A stretch of 64,000 nt of DNA from Agrostemma githago (lineage: Eukaryota; Streptophyta; Magnoliopsida; Caryophyllales; Caryophyllaceae). The position numbers were made by a program, and so were the translations under genes. A model generated the notes under the pieces. That model made no database searches. It was given only the letters and a program-made list of their open reading frames with translations, and was not told the origin of the DNA. Location of the stretch: positions 51,044,953-51,108,952 of the forward strand of contig OY288256.1 of NCBI GenBank assembly GCA_958450325.1, in the 5' to 3' direction. Within the stretch, counting starts at the first letter, position 1; every line of letters starts with the position of its first letter. This document shows positions 11,566-20,536 of this stretch, piece by piece.

Positions 11566-12051
11566 TTAATCGTCATAGAAATTGCGGTAGATTTCGTTCA
11601 AAGCGTCAATCACATGTCCATAGGTCCCAAACTCCTCTGCCTCGCCCAAGTACGTTCCAACGTAACGGCACCAGATTGGCACCATACGGTAGTCAGTGCA
11701 CGTCGAAAGGTACTTTTCGTCCTCCCAAGAAGCGACCCAGCAGTACGGCCCGGCTTGGTGATTCAACTGCCCTACCATATCTTCCTTCGTCTTCCCTTCA
11801 TTCTCGAACTCCCTTTGAAGTTTGAAGGCATTGAAGTAATTTGGTAGCCTCGCTCCTAACTCAACTACGACCGCCCTTTCAAAATCAAGTGTCGGCGATA
11901 TACATGGATCTAATCTAACCACATCATACCCCAAATAGATTAGTCTCATTTTCAGAATGTGCAAATTTTGGCAAATGTACCACCCGTCCTGCACGTCATA
12001 CGGCATGTTATCTATGACGCATCTAGGAGGCCACATCAACTGTCTGTACAT
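11566..12051 (-). CDS. Stand-alone XS-domain protein, copy 2
   Basis: An intact 161-residue frame starts with ATG at 12049-12051. The XS pattern is clearer here than in copy 1: MWPPRCVIDNMPYD (6-19) with the typical WP, DG at 22-23, RLIYLGYDV (36-44), FERAVVVELG (57-66), NAFKLQREFENEG (74-86) and GPYCWVASWEDE (101-112). The domain fills nearly the whole protein; about 45 residues follow with no family I recognise. It is a diverged paralogue of the gene at 10269-10799, same strand, about 770 bp upstream of it in transcription sense, so a local duplication is likely. The RNA-binding role is inferred from the family. No lesions are visible. Confidence 0.7.
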   Translation of the reverse strand: MYRQLMWPPRCVIDNMPYDVQDGWYICQNLHILKMRLIYLGYDVVRLDPCISPTLDFERAVVVELGARLPNYFNAFKLQREFENEGKTKEDMVGQLNHQAGPYCWVASWEDEKYLSTCTDYRMVPIWCRYVGTYLGEAEEFGTYGHVIDALNEIYRNFYDD

Positions 12052-12455
12052 GTCTATTGATTATCGACGATAATCGACAATAACTGATCGTGAGGTTTAT
12101 CTTCCTTCTTGAGGTAGAGAATGTGGATGGGCATGCAAGTTAAATTATTTTTTTTCTTGGTTAAATGAGAAGCTCAATTGAATGTAACTCTTAAATTGAC
12201 TTATGACTTACTCAAATTACCCTTAGGTTGGTAGTGACTATTCGATTGACTCCATGTGGTGTATTACTGTAGGTGTAATTATTTGTACCATCGGTTAACT
12301 TAAATCCGTATTGGAATGCATTACTAATAAACCCGAAAAACCGTTCACAATAGCCTTCTGCGTTTGCTTACCATAGAACTTATAAAGACGATTTTTGGAT
12401 AGTTCAGAAGTTTTGTTCATTCAGTAAATTTAATAATAAAGTTCAGTTGTATTAT
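12052..12455. other. Intergenic stretch up to the Tat element
   Basis: This AT-rich DNA has no gene. It should hold the promoter of XS copy 2. It is continuous with 28276 onward if the Tat element is removed. The element's target duplication ATTAT is at 12451-12455. Confidence 0.5.
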
Positions 12456-13420
12456 TGTGGACATGACGTAGGTCCACCCCGACGCGGCGAAGCGCGGGTT
12501 TGGGTAGGCGAATGAATCTTGTGGTGAGATTGTTCTCGGGTTCGAAATTTAAGTCAAAATGGAGTCGCCACCGAATTTTGTGGTTATTCGGAACCATACG
12601 AGCCCACTCTATGTCGTCATGGGCTACACACAAAGTAAGCCCACTTCGATTTCAGAGTTCATGGGGCTCGTCCCTTTGCATTGTTATATCGATACCGTTT
12701 ACACCGGCTTTCGTATATAAAATGACTCTCGTGCACCAAGGGTTTCGGACATCCGGAAACCAAGGTTCTGAGTAAGGGGTGAGGGTACGTGTTGGGAAGC
12801 CCACTAAGGACACCCAACCCCGCCCGCACATGGCGGCCTCTACTAAGACATCGTTCGTGTTCGTGATACGTGCGCTAGTAAAATAATGAAATGATATGCA
12901 AACAGCGTTTTGTCTAAACATGCGAATTTTGCGTTAACTACGTCATTTAATGCATCTAATTACGGTCGAGTTGAGTTAGCATGCGAGGTTCATTTATAAA
13001 GCGTAAAAGCAAATAATAAATAAAGCTCGAAAAAGAAATAAAAAGCGTACAAGCTACACGGGCGGAAATACAACCCGGAATTCACAATACGACATAAACA
13101 AAATAACGTAAAACAGAGATAAAAACGGACCCATATGTAAACTAGACCGCGAAATTATGTAGATGGACTACCCCGCTTAAATGACGTATTATGTTACGTA
13201 TTAAGCGAAGGACGGAAATATGAGATTGTGGCGTATTGCTCGCCTAGTCTCACATTCCGTAGTCTTGTCCCGACTTATCACGTAAAAGTGGTCAAAGTCG
13301 TTCTACGTGTCGTGATGTGTAGGTTTTGAAAAAGTATGAAGGTCGGTCGATGGTCTAAAGTCGATAAGAACGGGGCTCGGAATATATGTCCAAGCCCTCG
13401 GGTTTCTGAGTTGCCAGACC

Positions 13421-13601
13421 CACTCGACCGAGTCATTGATTGACTCGACCGAGTGCGCTATTAACACGGCTACTGCCCACTTTTTGGGGGGGTACTCGAT
13501 CGAGTGCCTTATGGCACTCGGTCGAGTGTGTCGTTAATAGGGCTACTGCCCTGTTTTTGGGGTGCAACTCGATCGAGTGGCCTATGGCACTCGGTCGAGT
13601 G
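13421..13601. promoter_or_regulatory. Three palindrome pairs in the LTR, downstream of TATA
   Basis: Near-palindromes NACTCGRYCGAGTN start at 13421/13442, 13493/13515 and 13566/13588, which is 21, 22 and 22 bp apart within pairs. GGCTACTGCC followed by a T/G-rich run separates the pairs. The right-hand LTR has the same block at about 26665-26847. Confidence 0.75.
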
Positions 13602-14530
13602 CCCCCTGTACGAGTAGTGATTTGCTCGATTTTATGACTTGAAATCGATGATTGTCCGAGTCAAATAAAAATATCGCATGATTTGTATTCGACTCGGCCT
13701 CCGGCACTATAATCGTGTATGTACGATTATAATACCGTCACCGGAGTTTTTATGAAAACACTTGTGTTAGATTATGAAACTTTGAATTAGTAACGAGATG
13801 CATCCCTCTATGTCACGACATCGAAACTAACCCTTTCGGGTTTTGTGATGTCGGTATTCGTGTCAACGGGTCTCGAACCAATTATGAAAATGGAGTTAAA
13901 TATGTTCAACTACGACGAATCACGATCACGTCACGCCCTTGAGTACATTGGGGCGGGGCTCCTCGAAAGGGCTCCACCTCCGTCGTTGCTCGTAAAGGGA
14001 TTAAACGGATCGAATGTGATTATCATAGCTCAACATTTCAAAACCGACTTTTGATATTAGTATTATATGTACGCGGTATTAATAATATAATGACGATAAA
14101 ATGATATAAAACGAAAATGTAAAAGATGCAAAAAAGTGTTAGTGTTAACGTTGTGACGATTACGATTACAATACAAAAATATGATGAATTAAACGAAAAT
14201 AAAGCGAGACAAAAGAGATTAGAACGGGGTTTAAGACACCCTCAACATACATGCTAGTATAGAACCTCGGAAATGGACTCGTGAATAGCGACAAAGCTCG
14301 GGAGTATCGAGGATGTATGAGAGTTGTGGTGTGTATGGGTGTATGTGTCGGTTTCCGAGGTATAGAGGCTCGGATTTTGATGTGTTTTGCTTAGGGTTTG
14401 TAGTGTAGGTATGTAGGGTTGTAGTAGGGTAAGGGTGACTGAAATTGTAGGGTAAAGTGAATGATCAAAAAAGTTCTGAAAATGCATGGGAATGAGTCGG
14501 TATTTATAGACGTTTCCCACGACCTAGGGG

Positions 14531-14639
14531 CACTCGATCGAGTGGCCCTAATGCACTCGATCGAGTGCCTTAGAAAACGGGCCAAGCCCAGTTCGAAGCG
14601 CCCCACTCGACCGAGTGGGTCAATCCACTCGATCGAGTG
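14531..14639. promoter_or_regulatory. Two palindrome pairs upstream of the LTR TATA box
   Basis: CACTCGAYCGAGTG sites start at 14531, 14554, 14604 and 14626 (pair spacings 23 and 22). They lie 23-140 bp upstream, in minus-strand sense, of TATAAATA at 14501-14508. The 5' LTR copy is at about 27777-27885, with TATA at 27747-27754; that copy would drive the element. Confidence 0.75.
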
Positions 14640-15024
14640 GATCAGTTGGGTGAGAAAAATAAGGAAGACTTGGTCTTTGTTGGTTTTGTTTGTTTTTTGA
14701 ATTCGAATTTGGGCGCTTAAATGATTTCAGCTGATTTCTGAGACGGTTTTGCCTTTGACCGGGTTTTGACCCGGTCGCCAAAAGACGGGAATTATTTTTG
14801 GTGTCGGTTTTGGCCCAAATTAGTCTCATTTGACTCGGAACGACCCACTGGGCCTGAAATTGAGGTCTGTTTTGTGAGATTTTACTCCGCTAAAAGCCCA
14901 TGTCGGATATTATGAATTCCGAGCCCAAATCCGAGTATACTAAGTCACGTTGACGTCCAATCATCATCGGGTGTTTTTCGGAGACTACCATAGACACGTG
15001 GCAGTCAAAATGCGGGTGTCTATA

Positions 15025-15036
15025 GAGCCCCCACTC
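15025..15036 (-). other. Polypurine tract next to the 3' LTR
   Basis: In minus sense a purine-rich AGTGGGGGCTC directly precedes the 3' LTR, where second-strand priming takes place. It matches the expected place and G-rich type for Tat elements. Confidence 0.7.
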
Positions 15037-15249
15037 TGACTGAGGCTTGGACAAGGCGAAAGTCAGAGTAGCTACCAAGCCTGCTAAGACCTGGTAGACT
15101 TCCGGTCGGGTCGTTTATAGTCCAGTAGACTTGCGTGAAGGGCTCGCCAGCCATAAGCAGAGGGTCATACCTGTCCTGATGATGATAGCTTCGCGGGGAA
15201 TCAGACTTGCAGCATAAATCCTGGGTGCGCCTTATGTGTGGGCCCATCC

Positions 15250-15600
15250 CGTATCATTTTGGAAAAATGCCGCCTCGGGTGTTCCGCTGGGGAAATATAT
15301 GAGCTGTTCGGGCTTACTTCTGAAGCCTTGAGTCGCACTTTGAGCTGATGATGCTCCGTGGGGAGTAAAGCCTGCCTCTTTTAGGGAGTAGGTGTACCCG
15401 TATGCCGACACATCGCACTTTGGATGTAGCATACCCGGGAAAAGCTGACTCCGTTGGGGAAATTAAATAGTTTTGCGGGGACTTGCTTCTTGAAGTCTGG
15501 GGTGTACCTGTATGCTGACACATAATAACTTGCATGTAACATGTAGGTAAAATGTTGACTCTCGCTGGGGAGAAAAAAAGATTGAAAATTTTGGAAAGAC
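15250..15600 (-). repeat. Degenerate tandem repeats between antisense gene and 3' LTR
   Basis: A string like CCGYTGGGGAAAT recurs near 15284, 15355, 15447 and 15563. Longer similar blocks, such as GTGTACCTGTATGCTGACAC against GTGTACCCGTATGCCGACAC, lie about 110 bp apart (near 15389 and 15506). A tandem repeat in this part of the element was described for Retand of Silene; the homology is inferred. Confidence 0.6.
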
Positions 15601-15758
15601 AAAAATTTTGACGCAAAGAAATTTTTAGAAAATCTTAGGAAAGCTCGGGACAGCTTGATTCCTATTCTGGGTTCAAGTTTGAAATCAGGCCTGCGCGCGC
15701 ATAGGGCCCAGCTTGCTGAGGAGGCAGAGTAGTTAGGTTTTCAGTTAGGTTTCTCCAT

Positions 15759-15767
15759 TATAAATAT
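15759..15767 (+). promoter_or_regulatory. TATA box of the antisense mobile-domain gene
   Basis: TATAAATAT on the plus strand lies about 100 bp upstream of the ATG at 15868, in the right place to start a short leader. Confidence 0.6.
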
Positions 15768-15867
15768 GGGAGATCCCTGCTTCAGTTTCTGCATCACAAC
15801 TCAAATTCTCCTTCTCCTTTCTCAAAATCTTGTAGACTTTTAAGAAAGCTAAAAAAAAATTCCTCTC

Positions 15868-17646
15868 ATGGGCATCGATCACTTGACTGCCATGCTTCTC
15901 GCCTGGTCCCAATACTTTCGGGACGAGGAGAAGGTCAGGCTGACTCAAATGGGGATAGTCAATCTGTTCCCTTTTCAACGTCTAATAGTGGATTCGCACT
16001 TTCTGGATGCCTGTCTGTCGTTTTGGGACACCACCCATCACGTGTTTGCATTCCCGAGGGGCGAGATGTGTCCTTTGCCCGAGGAGATTGCGGCCATAGG
16101 CGGCTGGGGTCTTGCTATTCAGCCCGCCATTCCCCCGTTTTACCCGGATCCGAGGAGGAGATTAAGGGAGTTCTTGGGTTTGTCTCATGCTGAGGCAAAC
16201 CGAATGGTGCAGGGAGATAACGTTTCCCTGTTCGATCTAGCTGACAAGTTCATGAACCCACGGGACGTGAGGGCCACCCCTGCTCATAGGCGTAGGGCAT
16301 TCGCCTTTTGCATGCTGCATTGCTATGTTTTCGAGGGGCTGATGGAGCTTGACTCGTGCAGGGGTCAAATCAGGCTAATCGGAGTGGTTGACAAGATGGA
16401 GACTGGTCATAGCCCTGCTTGGCTAGCCACTGGGGAGATTATTACGGGTCTGGACGCCAGACGGCTTGACCCAACTCGACCGCTGACGGGGAGTACCCGT
16501 TTTCTGCAAGTATGCACCTCGATTTTAATTTTTTTTTTTTATTTTTTTTACGTTTCGCGCGAATTTTCTGATTCACGTATGTCACTCGATCGAGTGGACC
16601 TGTCACTCGATCGAGTGACACTCGTACTGGGCTACTGCCTGTTTTTGACAGGCTTACTCGATCGAGTCAGCTTTTGCACTCGATCGAGTGGGCTGTAGCG
16701 AATTGCTCCGTTGCTTATTAAGCTTGTATATGCTTTTCAGATATGGCTGTCGGAGCGGTTATCGATCATAGAGACCCCTCCAAGCATTCCCAATTACCGG
16801 AGCAGTCAAATTAGCTCCCGAAGACGGAAGATAAGCTCGAGTCATCGGATTGATCGAGCTTACTGGGACGAGGAGTTGGTGTTCCACGGGGGTCCTTTGA
16901 TCAGGTGGACCGTCGCTTGGTGGTTCCTTTCAAAATTGACCGGACTGGCTAAGAGGGACCAAGCCCGATACCTGACGATCTTGTCCTTAGATTGGACAGT
17001 TCACATTTATCCGGACCGCCTCCTAAGGCAGTTCGGTTCATCTCAGCGCATCCCTGAGAAGGAAGCCATCATTAGCGTCCCGCTCCAATTGACGGACGCT
17101 ATGTGCGATACTTGGTTGCAACGATGGTTCAATCGTCCCACATGGACGGTACCTAGCCCTTGCCAATCCGCTTGGGTATCACGGGCTTATCAGAAGTGGA
17201 CTTCTGAAGAGTCCGAGGAAGCTCGAAAGGCCTTAAAAGTTGACGAGGCCATCGAATTGGTTCAGCGTGAGTCGGCGAAGGATAACAGGGATTTCTTCAC
17301 CGAGGAACACATTCCTGAGACCACAGTCCGGGGAGAATCGGGTCTTAAGTCACAAACTAAGACTCGATCTAAGGAAGTCGGTTCTAGCATCACTCGAGGG
17401 CAGACTGACTTGGAACGACGACTTGGGCCGAGATTGGCGGTCCGGGACCGACTTGGTCCGCGTGACCGGCTCCCTGAGCCTGTTAGGGCCCGTCTTGGGC
17501 CTATTGATATGACAGGGGAGTCGGGCTCAAACACTCGAGCCCGAGCTAGAGAAGTTCCCGTAGTGATTCGGGAACGCTCCCCTCCGCGTCGTCGTCAGTG
17601 GACGACTAGGGATGCTAAGGACAAGGGGAAGGGCAAGATGCCCTAA
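15868..17646 (+). CDS. Plant-mobile-domain protein, antisense gene in the Tat element
   Basis: Exon 1 is 15868-16509 and exon 2 is 16741-17646 (TAA). The intron, 16510-16740, has CAA|GTATGC and TTTTCAG|ATA and is phase 0; joining restores LQ-IWLSERL, a usual mobile-domain string. The joined protein has about 515 residues. Residues 1-210 show typical blocks: HLTAMLLAWSQYF, FWDTTHHVFAFP, GEMCPLPEEIAAIGG and ELDSCRGQIRLI. After residue 210 come VHIYPDRLLRQFG and QWTT-type motifs, then a basic Arg/Lys-rich tail. Plant-mobile-domain proteins MAIN and MAIL1 help silence transposons in Arabidopsis, and the domain recurs on retroelements. Here it lies antisense to gag-pol, between integrase and the 3' LTR, with its own TATA box and a possible AATAAA at about 17782-17788. 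The frame is intact while gag-pol is broken. The intron survives because genomic RNA is transcribed from the other strand. Confidence 0.85.
16583..16690. promoter_or_regulatory. Palindrome cassette inside the mobile-domain intron
   Basis: Sites start at 16583, 16604, 16655 and 16677 (pair spacings 21 and 22), with GGGCTACTGCC between the pairs. The block is 108 bp long, the same length and layout as 13421-13528 in the LTR. Confidence 0.75.
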
Positions 17647-18043
17647 ATGCCGAGTCCTTAGATTTATTATTATTTAAGTATTATTATTATTATTTGTGTG
17701 CCCTTCTCTTTTTTGTATTTATTTTTTTGAATTCCCGCACTTTGTAATTTTCCGAGTTCATCGGGATTTTTTTTTTTTGAATTAATAAAAGAAGTTTATT
17801 ACTAAACCGCTCCTGTCTTTTCTTGATTGCATTGGTTGTACCCTTTTGAGGGGCTGCCTACGTATCCGCGATTAGCAGAATCAAACCAAACGTAGTTCAG
17901 GCATAGGAAATTCGCAATCTCGAGTTACATCAAGACTATTGGTTCAAGATGTTTATGACAGTAGAATAAGTAATTCTAGCTCATTGACTTGCTTTTGTAA
18001 AAAAATGATTTTGATAAAATTTGCTAATGACATTGAGAAATGG
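17647..18043. other. Untranslated stretch between the converging genes
   Basis: This holds the 3' end of the antisense gene (A/T-rich, AATAAAAG near 17783) and the region just past the integrase stop. No further gene is seen. Confidence 0.6.
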
Positions 18044-20536
18044 CTAAGGGTAGTAGCGCTTCAGCTGGTCCAGGTTGGTTGGGTTGACAAACTCGTTCCC
18101 GTCCAGGTCCGTCAGCATCACTGCTCCCCCCGATAGGATTTTCTTCACCAGATATGGCCCAGCCCAATTGGGTTTGAATTTTCCCCTCGGGTCAACTGGT
18201 AGTAGAGCCCGAATAGACTTAAGGACTAGGTCGCCCTCCTTAATGTGTCTGGGCCTTACTCTCTTGTTGAAGGCCCGTTGGATCCTCTTCTGGTAGATTT
18301 GGATATTATTGAGGGCACGAGACCGTCGTTCGTCTAATAGAACCAACGAGTCATATCGTGCTCGAACCCAGTCAGCTTCGGGTACTTGACTTTCTAACAG
18401 AATTCTGAGGGACGGTACCTCCAGCTCGACTGGTTGGACTGCCTCCATCCCGTAGGTTAGGTAATATGGTGTCGCCCCGGTTGCGGTGCGAATTGACGTT
18501 CGATATCCCCATAGGGCAAAAGGTATTTTGTCGGGCCAGTCCCGGTAATTATCAGCCATCTTTTTGAGTATGGTGACAATTGTTTTGTTAGCCGCCTCTA
18601 CTGCTCCATTTGTTTGGGGACGGTAAGGCGAGGAAGTATGCCTTTGGATTTTATATTTGGTCAGCAGGGCCGCAGTCTCGGCTTGAAAATGAGTCCCGTG
18701 ATCACTGATAAATTCAGCGGGAATCCCATATCGACATATTATCTTGTTTTGGATAAACTTGGCGACATGCTTGGCGGTGAGGATGCGATATGATTCAGCT
18801 TCGACCCATTTGGTGAAATAGTCGATAGCTACCAAAATGAAGCAATGCCCACCGGTACCCGAGGGATTTATTTTCCCGATTATGTCGATACCCCATGTCG
18901 AGAATGGCCATGGTGACGTCATGGTATAGAGTAGTGATGACGGCATATGTTGCACATTGCCAAAGATTTGACAGTTATGACAGTGCTTGACATACGACCG
19001 GCAATCGGCTTCCATGGTATTCCAATAATAACCGAGCCTCATGATTTTCCGGACCAGCATGTGGGCATTCATATGTGGGCCGTTTTCACCGTCATGTACT
19101 TCGGCCATAACCTTTTCAGCCTTATACTTGTCAACGCAAAGGAGAAGAGCCCCCTGTGCCGTCTTTTTATACAGTTGACCGTCGTCGGTGCGGATGAACT
19201 GGGTGGCTAGCCTCCGTAAGGCTTTCTTGGCTCGACCTTCCGTCCCGGGAGGATATTCTCCGTTCGTTAGGTACGTTAATACGGCTTGGTACCATGGTTC
19301 GGGATTGGTTAATTCGATGTCTTCAATATCGCAAATGTACGCCGGCTCAGACCGTCTTTCGACGCAAATCGGCATACTAGTCACGTGGTCGGGAATGTTC
19401 AGTAAGGATGCTAATTTTGAGAGCGCATCTGCAAACTGATTTTCTTCCCGAGGCAGGTATATGTACTCTACCTTTTGGAATTGTTTCTCGAGATCCCTTA
19501 CTCGTGCCTGGTAGGCCATGAGATTAGCATTTCGAGTTTTCCATTTTTGAAGTGCTTGGTTAATGACCAAGGATGAGTCACCATGTACCCGAAGATTTGT
19601 AATCCCCAGGTTGGCGGCGGCTTGTAGCCCGTAAATGCATGCTTCGTACTCTGCTGCATTATTAGTAACATCAAAGTCCAGTTTGATGGAGATGGGAGTA
19701 TGTTCCCCTTTTGGTGAAATTAGGAGGATCCCGACTCCGAACCCTCGAAAATTAGATGCACCGTCGAAGTATAAATCCCATGTTTCAGTATCAGTATGGA
19801 AAATATCTTCGTCTGGGAAGGACCAAGTGTCGGTGTGTCCTTCTTCGGTTATCGGGCTATCGGCGAGAAATTCAGCTACTACTCGACCTTTAATAGCCTT
19901 TAACGGTACAAACTTTAAGTCGAACTCTGCCAGCATTAGAGTCCATCTAGAGATTCGGCCGTTGAGAACGGGCTTTTCGAAGATGTATTTGATGGGGTCA
20001 ATCTTGGATAGCACATGGACCTCGTAACTGAGCATATAATGTCGGAGTTTCTTGGTGGCCCAGACTAGAGCCAAACACGTCTTTTCGAGCATGGTATATT
20101 TGCACTCATACTCTAAAAACTTCTTGCTGATGTAGTAAATGGCTCTTTCTTCGGAGCCAACTGTCTGAGCCAGCATAGCCCCCATGGCTGTGTCGGTCGT
20201 CGTTAGGTATAACGACAGAGGCAAACCGGGTTGAGGTGGCATTAAGACTGGCGGAGCAGACAGAATTTCCTTGATTTTGTCGAAAGCAGTCTGGCACTTG
20301 TCATCCCATAGTACCCGTTCTCCCACTTTCAGTTTCTTGAAATTTGGTTCACATACCATGGTTAGCTTGGAAATGAACCGACTGATGTACTGGACTTTCC
20401 CGAGGAATCCCCTTATTTCTTTTTCGGTTTTAGGAGGTTGCATCTCGGTAATGGCTTTGATTTTTGCTGGGTCGACTTCGATACCTCGTTGGCTAACGAT
20501 ATGACCCAGTAATTTGCCTGATGTTACCCCGAAACT
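18044..20536 (-). pseudogene. pol: Tat pol, 3' part: RT end, two RNase H domains, integrase
   Basis: The frame is open from the codon after the stop at 20537-20539 down to TAA at 18044-18046. Numbered from ATG at 20441-20443, residues 1-75 finish the reverse transcriptase and residues 77-195 are a degenerate gypsy RNase H. Residues 222-350 are a second RNase H with YFDG (225-228), AAEYEA (263-268) and HGDS (287-290). Integrase follows, with HMNAH (457-461) and CHNC (488-491) as the zinc module and catalytic Asp520, Asp581 and Glu616. There is no chromodomain. Two RNase H domains are a known mark of the Tat lineage. This half has no internal stop. Its own start is not real: it was the continuous end of one gag-pol frame. 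Confidence 0.92.

Larger units (their letters stand above)
12456..15024 (-). repeat. 3' LTR of the Tat element
   Basis: The LTR is 2569 bp and nearly identical to 25700-28270. On the minus strand it starts TATAGACACC where the other copy has TGTAGACACC, so the terminal dinucleotide is mutated. A TATAAATA box (minus) is at 14501-14508. Paired palindromes lie upstream of it (14531-14639) and again about 900 nt downstream of it (13421-13601). Confidence 0.95.
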
